From contig NZ_JAKRKC020000002.1 in NCBI RefSeq assembly GCF_022664455.2, forward strand, positions 1,736,001-1,800,000: a stretch of 64,000 nucleotides of DNA, given 5' to 3'. The translations under genes were made by a program, and so were the position numbers. Below the pieces are notes generated by a model. The model did not search any database, was not told the DNA's origin, and worked only from the letters and a program-made list of their open reading frames with translations. This DNA comes from Actinomadura luzonensis (GTDB lineage: Bacteria; Actinomycetota; Actinomycetes; Streptosporangiales; Streptosporangiaceae). Positions 7,801 through 16,511 of this stretch are shown here, piece by piece (position 1 is the stretch's first letter; every line of letters starts with the position of its first letter).

Positions 7801-8481
7801 ATGACCGGATCCCTGCTCGAGGTGATCGCGCTCAACGTGCGCGACGCCGTGGCCGCCGAACAGGGCGGAGCCGACCGGCTGGAGGTCGTCGCCGACATGG
7901 CGGCCGACGGGCTGACCCCCTCCCCTGAGACGGTGGCCGCGATCGCGGCCGAGTGCCCGCTGCCCCAGATGGTGATGCTCCGCGCCGAGGCCACCTTCGC
8001 CGCCGGGCCCGGCGCGCTCGACCGGCTGGCCAGGGACGCCAAGGCGCTCGCGCAGGCGGGCGCGGCCGGCTTCGTGTTCGGCTTCCTCGACGACGCGGGA
8101 GCGGTCGACCTGGCCGCCACCGAGGCGCTGATCCACGCCGTGTCCCCGCTGCCCTGGACGTTCCACCGCGCCGTGGACCACGCGGCCGACGTGCAGGCGG
8201 CCTGGCGCGCGGTGCGGCTGCTGCCCAACCTGGCCACCGTCCTCACCTCGGGCGCGCCCACCGGCGTCGGCGACGGCCTGCCGGTGCTGCGGGCCCGGGC
8301 GGAGGCGGGCGACGGCTCGATCATCCTGGCCGGCGGCGGGCTGCGCCCGGCCCACGTGCCGGTGCTGCTCGACCAGGGCATCCGCGCCTTCCACGTCGGC
8401 TCGGCGGTGCGGGCGAGCTGGAGCGACCCGGTGGAGTGGCGGCTGGTCCGCCAGTGGCGCACGCTGGTCGAGCGCGACTAG
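7801..8481 (+). CDS. cutC: CutC-family protein
   Basis: 226 residues of TIM-barrel CutC. LLEVIALNVRDAVAAEQGGADRLEVVADMAADGLTPS at the start is the family signature. WTFHRAVDH and VLTSGAPTGVGDGLPVL follow, and the C-terminus has GGGLRPAHVPVLLDQGIRAFHVGSAVR. CutC was linked to copper tolerance in E. coli, but its biochemical role is unsettled. ATG 7801 is probably leaderless. The gene stands alone and is convergent with the DUF6986-like gene. Confidence 0.9.
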   Translation: MTGSLLEVIALNVRDAVAAEQGGADRLEVVADMAADGLTPSPETVAAIAAECPLPQMVMLRAEATFAAGPGALDRLARDAKALAQAGAAGFVFGFLDDAGAVDLAATEALIHAVSPLPWTFHRAVDHAADVQAAWRAVRLLPNLATVLTSGAPTGVGDGLPVLRARAEAGDGSIILAGGGLRPAHVPVLLDQGIRAFHVGSAVRASWSDPVEWRLVRQWRTLVERD

Positions 8482-8506
8482 CGCGGCTCACCCGGCCGGC
8501 GCGGTG

Positions 8507-9664
8507 CTACGGCAGGGCGTCGTCGGCCCGGCGCAGGGCCTCGGCGAGGGTGCGGACGGTGGCGGGCTCGTCCATGACGCCGCCCCCGGCCTCGCGCCGC
8601 TCCTCCCACGCCGCGACCCGCTCCCGGTAGGAGTCGTAGCCGGCCAGGTGGAAGGCGTAGACGGTGGCGAAGCGGCTCACCAGGTGCGACGGGTGCATGT
8701 CCCAGCCCTGGTGGAAGCCGTGCCGCAGGGAGTGCCGGACCAGCTCGGCGTGCCGCCGCCACAGCGCGTGCACGTCCTCGGCCCGCCCGGAGGCGGGCGA
8801 GGCGGCGAGCGAGCCGTCGGACAGCTCCACCCCCGTGCCCGCGAACGCCGTCTGCATGACGTGCCGGGCGTGGTCGCAGGCCGGATGGTCGAGCCGCTGC
8901 TCGTGCGGCGGCAGCCCGAGCGCGGCCGTGTAGTCGAACACGCCGAAGTGCGCCGCCGCCAGCCGCCCGTCCAGCGACCCGGGCAGCTCGGCCCGCAGGA
9001 ACGACAACGTCTGCGGCGCCTCCACCTGCATCTCGAAGCGCAGCCGGGCGCCGAGCCCGCTCTCCAGCCGGCACAGCACGTCCGCGAACTGCGTGAGGTA
9101 GTCCTCCATGAGGACCTTGGGGAAGGTCACCGTGAACCCGGCGGGCAGCTCGCCGGTCCGTTCGACGACGCCCCCGACGAGCCCGGCGAGCGTCCTGATC
9201 GAGCGCGCCGGGTCGCCGTCGGCGAACGACTTCACCCGCGGCCCCCAGCGGCGCGGCAGCGTGCCCGCGGCGTGCAGCGCGGCCACGGCCTCGGCGGCCT
9301 GCTTGACGTGCCCGTCCTCGACCGGGCCCGGGCGGACGCCGTAGCCGTCCTCGAAGTCGATGCGCACGTCCTCGATCGGCTCGCGGCCGAGCTTGCGCAG
9401 CAGCCGGTCGTGCACCCGCGCGGCGAGGGCGGGCGGCACGCCGAACACCTCGGCCAGCTCGTCCGGCCCGGCCAGGTGCGCGTTGACCAGGGACAACGCC
9501 GCGTCGCGCCACTCGGCGACGGTGTCCGCGGAGAACTGGTCGGCGGGCACGTACACGGTGTGCACCGGCTGCCAGCCGCCTCGCCCGGGGAAGCGGGCCT
9601 GCTGGGCGAGGTAGGCGGCGGCGAACCCCGGCGGGATCGCCGGCAGGTCAGGGACGGCAGGCAC
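8507..9664 (-). CDS. HpcH/HpaI aldolase-like protein (DUF6986 type)
   Basis: 385 residues resembling the citrate-lyase-beta/HpcH TIM barrel in its metal-binding loop, DVRIDFEDGYGVRPG. It also has VTFPKVLMEDYLTQF, FEMQVEAPQTLSFL, HFGVFDYTAALGL and a C-terminal GWDMHPSHLVSRFATVYAFH. Proteins of this kind occur widely in actinomycetes, and the reaction is not established. GTG 9664 lies inside the end of fprA (17-bp overlap), with GGAGG upstream, so the genes are co-transcribed. Confidence 0.8.
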   Translation of the reverse strand: MPAVPDLPAIPPGFAAAYLAQQARFPGRGGWQPVHTVYVPADQFSADTVAEWRDAALSLVNAHLAGPDELAEVFGVPPALAARVHDRLLRKLGREPIEDVRIDFEDGYGVRPGPVEDGHVKQAAEAVAALHAAGTLPRRWGPRVKSFADGDPARSIRTLAGLVGGVVERTGELPAGFTVTFPKVLMEDYLTQFADVLCRLESGLGARLRFEMQVEAPQTLSFLRAELPGSLDGRLAAAHFGVFDYTAALGLPPHEQRLDHPACDHARHVMQTAFAGTGVELSDGSLAASPASGRAEDVHALWRRHAELVRHSLRHGFHQGWDMHPSHLVSRFATVYAFHLAGYDSYRERVAAWEERREAGGGVMDEPATVRTLAEALRRADDALP

Positions 9665-10952
9665 GGAGCATGGCCTCCAGCCCGACGAGCTTGACCCGGT
9701 CGCCGCGCCCGAGCGACTTGGCCAGCTCGGCCTCGGCCGCCTCGATCGCCTGCCACTCGTCGTAGGTGACCGGCCGCACGCCCCGCTCGGCCAGCAGCGC
9801 GTCGATCGTGGCGCCCTCGGGCACCCGCTCGCGGCCCTCCAGGTCGGCCAGCAGCGTGCGCACCGTCTCGGCGGCGTCGGACTTGTTCGTCCCGATGACG
9901 CCGGTCGGGCCGCGCTTGAGCCAGCCCGCCACGTACTCGCGCTCGCGCACCCGCCCCGCCTGGTTGGGGACGGTCATGCTCTGCTCGGAGAACGGCACCC
10001 CGGGCAGCGGCACGCTCTGGTAGCCCACCGACCGCAGCACCATGCCGACCGGCAGCGTCTCGAACTCCCCGGTGCCCGTCACGCGCCCCTCCGGCGACAG
10101 CCGGGTGCGCTCCAGCCGCAGCCCCTCGACCCGCTCGCTGCCCAGGATCTCGACCGGGCGCAGCCAGAAGCGCACGTCGAGACGGCGGGCCCGGCCCACC
10201 GGCGGGCGGGCCGCCCACGAGCGGATGACGTCCACGTTGCCCTGGATCTGGCGGGAGAAGCCGGCGCCGCGCACCTCGGCCTCGTCGGGGCGCACCACCA
10301 CGTCGGCGTTGTCCAGCTCGCCCAGCTCGCGCAGCTCCTTCAGGGTGAACTTGGCGTGCTCGGGCCCGCGCCGGCCGATCATGTGGATGACCTTGACCTG
10401 GCTCTCGGCGAGGCGCTGCAGCACGTCGTGGGGCACATCGGTGCGGGCCAGCTCGTCGGCGGTCCTGGCCAGGATGCGCACGACGTCGACCGCCACGTTC
10501 CCGACGCCGATCACCGCGACCTCGGGGCTGTCGAGCGTGAACCGGCCGGGGTCGACGTCGGGGTGGCCGCAGTACCAGTTGACGAAGTCGGTGGCGGCCA
10601 CGCTGCCGGGCAGGTCCTCGCCGGGGATGCCGAGCCGGCGGTCGACCATCGCGCCCGTGCAGTAGACCAGGGCGTCGTAGCGGGTCAGCAGGTCGGCCAC
10701 CGAGACGTGCTCGCCCAGCGTGACGCCGCCCAGGAAGCGCACCTGGGGCAGCTCCAGCACGCGCTTGAGGTAGTTGGCGATCGACTTGATCGAGGTGTGG
10801 TCGGGCGCCACGCCGTACCTCACCAGCCCGTACGGGGTGGGCAGGCGTTCGAGCACGTCGACCTGGACCGGCTCGGCCGCCTGCTTGACCAGCGCCTCGG
10901 CCGTGTAGATGCCGGCGGGGCCCGATCCGATGACCGCCACACGCAACGCCAC
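9648..10952 (-). CDS. fprA: NADPH-ferredoxin reductase FprA
   Basis: 434 residues, adrenodoxin-reductase-like. FAD is bound by GSGPAG (residues 9-14), followed by the family signature ERLPTPYGLVRYGVAPDH. NADPH is bound by VIGVGNVAVDVVRIL, and the C-terminal half contains GTNKSDAAETV. It passes electrons from NADPH to ferredoxins for P450s or Rieske oxygenases. GTG 10952 is preceded by AGGAGG at short spacing. TTG 10946 is an alternative. It sits among fatty-acid/steroid-type genes, which suggests it serves an oxygenase of that pathway. Confidence 0.93.
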   Translation of the reverse strand: MALRVAVIGSGPAGIYTAEALVKQAAEPVQVDVLERLPTPYGLVRYGVAPDHTSIKSIANYLKRVLELPQVRFLGGVTLGEHVSVADLLTRYDALVYCTGAMVDRRLGIPGEDLPGSVAATDFVNWYCGHPDVDPGRFTLDSPEVAVIGVGNVAVDVVRILARTADELARTDVPHDVLQRLAESQVKVIHMIGRRGPEHAKFTLKELRELGELDNADVVVRPDEAEVRGAGFSRQIQGNVDVIRSWAARPPVGRARRLDVRFWLRPVEILGSERVEGLRLERTRLSPEGRVTGTGEFETLPVGMVLRSVGYQSVPLPGVPFSEQSMTVPNQAGRVREREYVAGWLKRGPTGVIGTNKSDAAETVRTLLADLEGRERVPEGATIDALLAERGVRPVTYDEWQAIEAAEAELAKSLGRGDRVKLVGLEAMLRACRP

Positions 10953-10960
10953 GCTGCCTC

Positions 10961-12163
10961 CTAAGAACCGGGCGCCCGGGGCACGCGTCCCACCAGATGC
11001 AACCGGCCAGTGTGATCGATGTATCCCCGATCGCCAGTGTGGACGAACCCGTCCCTGGCGAAAACCGCTTGATCCGTGTTCCTGCCAACGTAGCCGCTCA
11101 TGACCGCCGCGGAGCGGAGAAACACCTCGCCGGGCTCGCCTTCCGCGACCGCGCGGCCCCCGGGGTCCCTGATCGAGACGTCCACGCCGGCGCGCGGCCG
11201 CCCGACGCTCACCTCGGCGTCCCCGGGCGGGTCGTCAGGACGGGTGCCGAGCCCGAGCCCGGCCTCGGTGCAGACGTAGCGGTTGCAGACGGGGACGCCG
11301 TAGCGGGCGCGCAGCGCGGCGACCAGCTCGGGCGGGGCGGGCGCGCCGCTGGACAGCACCAGCCGCAGCGCGGGCAGGTCGGCGTCGCGGGCCAGCAGCT
11401 CGGCGAGCTGCCCCGGCTCGCCCTGGAGCACCCGGATGTCGTGCGCGCGCAGCACCCGCAGGGCGGCCTCGGCGCTCCACCGCGGCAGCACGTGACAGGT
11501 CCGGCCGGTCTGCAGGAACGCCGGCAGCCGGGTGGCGAACCCGAGCTGCCCGAGCGGGTGCGGCACCAGCCGCGCGTCGCCGGTGCCCCAGCGGCCGCCC
11601 GCCCCGTGGGCGCGGATGGCCTCGAGCTGCCGCGCGCCGAACAGCACGGCCTTGGGCGGCCCGGTCCGGCCCGCGGTGAACGTGATCACCACCGGGCGGC
11701 CGGGGTCGGGCGGGAACGGCGGCGGCGGGCGCTCGGCCCTGAGCAGCCCGCCCGGCAGGCGCACGCCGTGCTCCCCGGGGTCCCCGTGGTCCTCCCCGTG
11801 GTTGTCCCCGTGGTCATTCCGGAGGGTCACCACGTCGAGGCCGGCCGTCCGGGGCAGCACCCCGGGCACGGTGACCACGAGCGCCGGGTCCAGCGGGAAC
11901 AGCAGCTCCGGCCGGGCGACGCCCACGCCCGCCGTCACCGCGCCGATCTTGGCGGCGGCGACGTAGCAGACCACGAACTCCGGCCCGTCGGGCAGCGCCA
12001 GGGCCACGACGTCGCCGATCCGCACCCCGCGGTGCGCGAACCCGGACGCCACCTGGTCGGACAGCCGGTCGAGAGCGGCGAAGGTCAGCGTGGTGGCGCC
12101 GGTGACGACGGCCGCGCGCCCCCCGAACCTGCGTGCGGCCTCGCCGGCGAGCAGCCGCAACAT
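10961..12163 (-). CDS. Adenylate-forming enzyme lacking the C-terminal domain
   Basis: 400 residues matching the N-terminal domain of acyl-CoA synthetases: the degenerate P-loop FTAGRTGPPKAVLF, the CTEAGLGLG adenine motif, and HTGDRGYIDHTGRLHLVGRV at the hinge. It then stops with PRAPGS, so the roughly 100-residue C-terminal domain with the catalytic Lys is absent. Such a protein might adenylate without making the thioester, act with a partner, or be decaying. Residues near 120 have an NDHG/NHGEDHG repeat from short GC-rich DNA repeats. ATG 12163 has GGAGG upstream. The gene is 50 bp downstream of the FadD3-like gene, in the same operon. Confidence 0.82.
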   Translation of the reverse strand: MLRLLAGEAARRFGGRAAVVTGATTLTFAALDRLSDQVASGFAHRGVRIGDVVALALPDGPEFVVCYVAAAKIGAVTAGVGVARPELLFPLDPALVVTVPGVLPRTAGLDVVTLRNDHGDNHGEDHGDPGEHGVRLPGGLLRAERPPPPFPPDPGRPVVITFTAGRTGPPKAVLFGARQLEAIRAHGAGGRWGTGDARLVPHPLGQLGFATRLPAFLQTGRTCHVLPRWSAEAALRVLRAHDIRVLQGEPGQLAELLARDADLPALRLVLSSGAPAPPELVAALRARYGVPVCNRYVCTEAGLGLGTRPDDPPGDAEVSVGRPRAGVDVSIRDPGGRAVAEGEPGEVFLRSAAVMSGYVGRNTDQAVFARDGFVHTGDRGYIDHTGRLHLVGRVPRAPGS

Positions 12164-12212
12164 GTCAGCCTCCGGGCGACCGGGCGCTCCCTACGGTTTC
12201 CGCACCTCCAAC

Positions 12213-13772
12213 CTACTCGCCCGGGCCGCCGGACGCCCGCCTCCGCAGCTCCCTCTTGTCGATCTTGCCGTTGACGTTCGCGGGCAGGGCGTCCACGACG
12301 ACCACCCGCTTGGGGACCTTGTAGTCGGACATGTTGGCCCGCGCCCACCCGATCAGCTCCTCGGGCACCACGCGCGCCCCCGGCCGCGGCACCACGAACG
12401 CGACCCCCGCCTCGCCCGCGGAGGCGTCCGGCACCCCGACCACGGCCACCTGCGCCGGCGACCCCTCGCGCAGCAGCAGCGACTCGACCTCGGCGGGCGA
12501 GACGTTGAAGCCGTTGACGATGTAGAGCTCCTTCTTGCGGTCCACGACCGCGAGGTTGCCGTCGGCGTCGAGCACGCCGACGTCGCCGGTGTGCAGCCAG
12601 CCGTCGGCGTCCACGACCTCGGCGGTGCGCGCGGGGTCGTCCCAGTAGCCGCGCATCACGCCGTAGCCGCGTTGCAGGATCTCGCCGCGCTCGCCGGGCG
12701 CGACCTCCTTGCCGTCGTCGTCCACGACCTTGACCTCGATGCCGGGGACGGGCCTGCCGGTGGTCCGGGCGACCACCTCGATCGGGTCGCCGGCCCGGGT
12801 CATCGACACGACCGTGCCCTCCATCAGCCCGTACGCGTTGATCATTCGTTCCAGCCCGACCCGCTCGGCCAGCCGGGTGATGAGCGCCGCGGGCACGGCG
12901 GCCGCCCCGCAGATCGCCACGCGCAGCGAGGAGACGTCCCAGGAGCCGCGCTCCAGCTCCTCCAGGATGCGGTGGAAGAGCGTCGGCGGCCCGGCGAGCA
13001 CGGTGACCCGCTCGCGGGAGATCAGCGACATGAGCGCGTCGGGGCTGAAGGCCGGGACCGGCAGCATCGTGGCCCGGCGCAGCAGGCAGGCGACGAGCCC
13101 GGCGTTCAGCCCGAACCCGTGGCTGAACGGGGCGATCACCGGGTAGCGGTCGTGCTCGTCCAGCGTGACGATCTCCGACCAGTCCCAGTAGCCGCGCAGG
13201 ACCTGGGAGTGGTCCAGCATGACGCCCTTGGGCGCGCCGGTGGTGCCGGAGGTGGACATGATCTCGCACAGGTCGCCGGGCCGGACGGCGAGGGCCCGCT
13301 CCTCGGCCTCCCGCTCCGGCACGCGTTCCCCGAGGGCGCGCAGCTCCGCCCCGGGCGGGACGAGCGTGTGCCGCAGGCCGGGCAGCGACGGCGGGGACGG
13401 CAGCAGCCCGGCGAGCCGCGTGCCGGCCGGCCCGTCGCCGGTGATCAGCACCTTCGTCCCGGTCCTGGCGATGAGCTCGGCCGCCTCGATGCCCTTGAAG
13501 CGCGGCGACAGCGGCACCACGACCGCGCCCGCGTCCCAGACGCCGAGCACGTGCTCCACCCAGTACGCCGAGTTCACGCCCCACAGCGCCACCCGGTCGC
13601 CGGGCTCGACGCCGAGCGCGATGAGGCCGCGGGCGACCGCCGAGGCGGCCCGCCGCAGCTCGGCCGGCGTGCCGCGGGCGTCGCCGGCGGCCAGCACCTG
13701 GTGGCCGGGGTGCCGTTCGGCCTGGTCGCGCAGCATGCGGGGGAGGGTCCCCCAGTCCGGCATCGGTGCCAT
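12213..13772 (-). CDS. FadD3-like acyl-CoA synthetase
   Basis: A complete 519-residue AMP-dependent CoA ligase. The P-loop is TSGTTGAPKG, the acyl-site region FSHGFGLNAGLVACLL, the adenine motif INAYGLMEG, the hinge GWLHTGDVGVLDADGNLAVVDRKKELYIVNGFNVSP, and the C-terminal catalytic Lys lies in NGKIDKREL. Overall spacing and motifs resemble FadD3, which activates the C/D-ring propionate HIP in mycobacteria. ATG 13772 follows a GGGGTGG site. The longer open frame upstream of this start overlaps the next gene and is spurious. HIP-CoA ligase activity is inferred from resemblance and operator context. Confidence 0.9.
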   Translation of the reverse strand: MAPMPDWGTLPRMLRDQAERHPGHQVLAAGDARGTPAELRRAASAVARGLIALGVEPGDRVALWGVNSAYWVEHVLGVWDAGAVVVPLSPRFKGIEAAELIARTGTKVLITGDGPAGTRLAGLLPSPPSLPGLRHTLVPPGAELRALGERVPEREAEERALAVRPGDLCEIMSTSGTTGAPKGVMLDHSQVLRGYWDWSEIVTLDEHDRYPVIAPFSHGFGLNAGLVACLLRRATMLPVPAFSPDALMSLISRERVTVLAGPPTLFHRILEELERGSWDVSSLRVAICGAAAVPAALITRLAERVGLERMINAYGLMEGTVVSMTRAGDPIEVVARTTGRPVPGIEVKVVDDDGKEVAPGERGEILQRGYGVMRGYWDDPARTAEVVDADGWLHTGDVGVLDADGNLAVVDRKKELYIVNGFNVSPAEVESLLLREGSPAQVAVVGVPDASAGEAGVAFVVPRPGARVVPEELIGWARANMSDYKVPKRVVVVDALPANVNGKIDKRELRRRASGGPGE

Positions 13773-13780
13773 GTCCACCC

Positions 13781-14842
13781 CTAGGTGACGAGCGCCCGGT
13801 CCCTGCCCAGATGGTGGCCGCGCAGGTCGGTCACCGTGCCCGGCCGCGGCCCCTCGGCCGCTTCCGGGGCGATCTCCACGCCGATCGAGACGGGCGTCAG
13901 CGCCCGCACGGCCTGCTCGATCCGCGAGCGCCACATGGGGTTGCCGATCAGGCTCTCGCGGCCGAACGTCACGGTGAGCACGGCGGTGTCCAGCGTGCCC
14001 GGCCGGCTGATCGCGAGGTCCCAGGCGGTCACCCCGTCGATCTTGGCGAGCGCCCTCTCCAGGCGGGGCAGGGCCAGCCACACGCCTCTGACCAGCACGT
14101 GGTCGCCCACGGTGTGGGCGGGCGCGGGGATGCCGGCGGCGGCCCGCGCGACCTGGCCGGTCCGCAGCACGGCGTCGCCGAGCGTGGCGTGCCCGTGCGG
14201 GGTGACGACCAGCTCGGCCAGGGGCGCGCCGGGGTCGGCGGGGGCGTCCTTGGCGAGGGCGGCCAGGCCGAGCAGGCCGTCCGCGAGCGGCGTGAGCGGG
14301 TCCTCCTCGGCCGCCCGCCAGGCGAGCGCGGCGCCGCCGAACGGGCTGGCGTAGACCTCGGTGACCCGGGCGCCGAACTCCTCGGCCAGGTGCCCGAGCG
14401 TGCGCTTGGAGGCGATCTCCCCGGTCAGGACGACGGAGGTGAGCCCGAGGTCCAGCGGGTCCAGCAGGAACTCCAGGTGCAGGCGGGCCAGGAGGTCCAT
14501 CGCGCCCGTCGGGGTGGCGACGAGCGTCGTGGCCCGCAGCGCCGACAGCGCGTGGTGCAGCCGCATCCGGCCGCGCGGCCCCAGGTCGGCGGCGGCCTGG
14601 GCGACCTCGGCCGCGGCGGCGGCCCACAACGCGCCGGCCGGCTCGGCGAGGGCGACCGCCACCCGGTCCCGCTCGCCCACGCCGGCCGCCCGCAGCGCCG
14701 CCGCGGTCAGCCCGAGCGCGGCCCGCCGGTCCTCGGGGCCCAGCGGGTAGGCGCTGGCGGCGTCGGGGGAGACCAGCAGGAGCCCGGCGGCGGAGCCGGC
14801 CGCGGCCCCGAGGTCGTCGCGGGTCAGCCACCGTCCCGTCAC
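13781..14842 (-). CDS. PaaK-like/AMP-binding protein, short and divergent
   Basis: 353 residues. The ordering TSVVLTGEIASKRTLGHLAEEFGARVTEVYASPFGGAALAW followed by LAELVVTPHGHATLGDAVLRTGQVA resembles the core of phenylacetate-CoA-ligase-like adenylating enzymes. The canonical P-loop is not visible and the protein is about 80 residues short of PaaK. The C-terminal ~100 residues (ALAKIDGVTAWDLAISRPG...) look like the small mobile domain. GTG 14842 overlaps the LLM stop (GTGA). Because the neighbour at 10961 lacks this C-terminal domain, the two may complement each other. That is speculation. Confidence 0.65.
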   Translation of the reverse strand: MTGRWLTRDDLGAAAGSAAGLLLVSPDAASAYPLGPEDRRAALGLTAAALRAAGVGERDRVAVALAEPAGALWAAAAAEVAQAAADLGPRGRMRLHHALSALRATTLVATPTGAMDLLARLHLEFLLDPLDLGLTSVVLTGEIASKRTLGHLAEEFGARVTEVYASPFGGAALAWRAAEEDPLTPLADGLLGLAALAKDAPADPGAPLAELVVTPHGHATLGDAVLRTGQVARAAAGIPAPAHTVGDHVLVRGVWLALPRLERALAKIDGVTAWDLAISRPGTLDTAVLTVTFGRESLIGNPMWRSRIEQAVRALTPVSIGVEIAPEAAEGPRPGTVTDLRGHHLGRDRALVT

Positions 14843-15906
14843 CGCGCCACCTCGCTCATGAAGAGCGTCATCGCCTCGCACACCCGCTCGTGGCCGAGCC
14901 CGCCGACCTGGGCCTGGATGATGAGGTCGGTGGCCCCCGCCTCGGCGATCCTGGCCAGCGCCTTGCGCGAGCCCTCGACGTCGTCCACCACGACCATGAG
15001 GTGCTCGCGCAGGGTGGCCATCGCCTCCTCGGGCGGCAGCCCGGCGGCGAGCTGGCCGAGGACGCGGTGGGTGGCGTGGCGGGCGTCGTAGTAGTCGGGC
15101 GGGGTGACCAGGTTGACCTGGCGGCGGATGTACCACAGGACGGCGTCGGCCGCGTCGGCGGTGGCGGCGTCCCTGGTGGGGGCGACGTACCAGGGGATCA
15201 TCAGGGCGACGCGGCGGGAGGCCGGGTCGAAGCCGTGCTCGGCCAGGCACTCGCGGTAGCGCGCGATGTCGGCGGCCACGTCGTCGATGCCCTTGAGCAT
15301 GGTCATGCCGAGCAGGTTGTAGCCGTGCCTGGCGGCGGCGAGGTAGCCGTCCAGCGAGGTGGAGGCGACCCACACCGGCGGGTGCGGGCGCTGCGCGGGG
15401 CGCGGGTAGACGGCGACGTCGGGGATCTCGAAGTACGCGTTGGAGCGGGTGACCGGCTCGCCGTCGGCGTCCCAGATGGCGAGCACGGCCTCCAGCGAGT
15501 CCTCCCAGATGCGCCGGGACTGCTCGAACGGCCGCTGGAAGGCCTGGTACTCCAGCGGGGAGGCGCCGCGGCCGGTGCCGAACTCGACGCGGCCGCGGCT
15601 GAGGACGTCCAGGGTGGCGACGCGCTCGGCCGTGCGGATGGGCGACTGGAAGGGCAGCAGCACCACGCCGAGCCCCAGGCGGATGCGCTCGGTGCGCTGG
15701 GAGATGGCGGCCAGGACCAGGTCGGGGGCGGAGGAGTGGGAGAAGCCCCTGGTGAAGTGGTGCTCCACGAACCAGGCGGTGTCGAACCCCAGCCGGTCGC
15801 CCAGCACGACCTGCTCGACCACGTTGTGGAACGCCTGCTGCTCGACGTCGCGCGTGCGGCCGCGGACCTCCAGTTCGTACCCCAGGCTGATCCGTAGGGT
15901 GGTCAT
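14839..15906 (-). CDS. LLM-class (F420/FMN-dependent luciferase-like) oxidoreductase
   Basis: 355 residues of luciferase-like TIM barrel: RLGFDTAWFVEHHFT near the start, RIRLGLGVVLLPFQSPIRTAERVATLDVLSRGRVEFGTGRG, then RPHPPVWVASTS and a C-terminal GATDLIIQAQVGGLGHERV. The arrangement resembles Rv3520c, an LLM protein next to ltp3/ltp4 in the M. tuberculosis cholesterol cluster. ATG 15906 has GGAGG five bases upstream. A further upstream in-frame start (15933) would fall in operator C and is unlikely. It is first in the operon LLM, PaaK-like, FadD3-like, truncated ligase, fprA, DUF6986-like. Confidence 0.92.
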   Translation of the reverse strand: MTTLRISLGYELEVRGRTRDVEQQAFHNVVEQVVLGDRLGFDTAWFVEHHFTRGFSHSSAPDLVLAAISQRTERIRLGLGVVLLPFQSPIRTAERVATLDVLSRGRVEFGTGRGASPLEYQAFQRPFEQSRRIWEDSLEAVLAIWDADGEPVTRSNAYFEIPDVAVYPRPAQRPHPPVWVASTSLDGYLAAARHGYNLLGMTMLKGIDDVAADIARYRECLAEHGFDPASRRVALMIPWYVAPTRDAATADAADAVLWYIRRQVNLVTPPDYYDARHATHRVLGQLAAGLPPEEAMATLREHLMVVVDDVEGSRKALARIAEAGATDLIIQAQVGGLGHERVCEAMTLFMSEVAR

Positions 15907-15928
15907 CGCGCCTCCGGCACAGTAGGAA

Positions 15929-15946
15929 ACCAAGCGCTCGCTTGGT
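15929..15946. promoter_or_regulatory. KstR2-like operator C
   Basis: ACCAAGCGCTCGCTTGGT is a perfect 8-bp inverted repeat around CT. On the minus strand TACTGT (a TANNNT -10 box) follows closely, and the LLM ATG lies 23 bp away. It may also affect the divergent gene at 16001. Confidence 0.75.
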
Positions 15947-16000
15947 AGAGCGTATCAGCGGCGAGGACTTGCGGGAAGGGCGCGGGCGCGATCAGAGTGG

Positions 16001-16501
16001 ATGCTCGTGAAGCGAAAGCACGCGCTGAGACGGCCGAAGGACGCCGGCGACCCCGGCTACGACGGCCCCGGCCACGACGGCGGTGACCTCTCGCTCACGA
16101 GCGCCCGCCGCTACGAGGCGTTCGGCAGGGTCATGGCCGCGCTGGCGGCCGAGGGCGACTTCATCGAGTCGTGCCGCGACCTGACCTGGTGGCGCGGCGG
16201 CGACCACACCTGGCACCTCGAGTGGCGGGAGGGGCCGTACGCGTCGGAGGTGGCCGGCCTGCTGGCCGCGCGCGTCCGCGATCCCGAGCACGACGGGCCG
16301 CTCGTCACCGAGGCCGGCCCCGGCGGGGCCGCCACGGCGGTGCTCGACGTCATGGGGGTGCGCGTCGAGCTGCGCGCCATCGACCCGTTAGGACGCTCCA
16401 CGATGCGGGCCCGGCCGGGCTTCTGGCGGCTGGCCGAAGCCCTCGACACCACCCGCCGCACCAACACCCGCCACCCGTGGGAGGAGCTGCTCGGCGGCTG
16501 A
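16001..16501 (+). CDS. Hypothetical protein, 166 aa
   Basis: A soluble protein of 166 residues with a basic N-terminus (KRKHALRRPKD). The body contains SARRYEAFGRVMAALAAEGDFIESCRDLTWWRGGDHTWHLEWREGPYASEVAGLL and a C-terminal GFWRLAEALDTTRRTNTRHPWEELLGG. No family is recognised. ATG 16001 lacks a ribosome site, and GTG 16007 is an alternative. It diverges from the LLM operon across operator C and converges on the acyl-CoA dehydrogenase gene. High third-position GC supports coding. Confidence 0.72.
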   Translation: MLVKRKHALRRPKDAGDPGYDGPGHDGGDLSLTSARRYEAFGRVMAALAAEGDFIESCRDLTWWRGGDHTWHLEWREGPYASEVAGLLAARVRDPEHDGPLVTEAGPGGAATAVLDVMGVRVELRAIDPLGRSTMRARPGFWRLAEALDTTRRTNTRHPWEELLGG

Positions 16502-16511
16502 GCGGCCGCGC

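Noticed and set aside
11765..11825. Short GGGGACCACGG-like repeats inside the truncated ligase gene as a regulatory repeat
   Set aside because: They are in frame and encode an NDHG-type linker; no reason to see a separate element.
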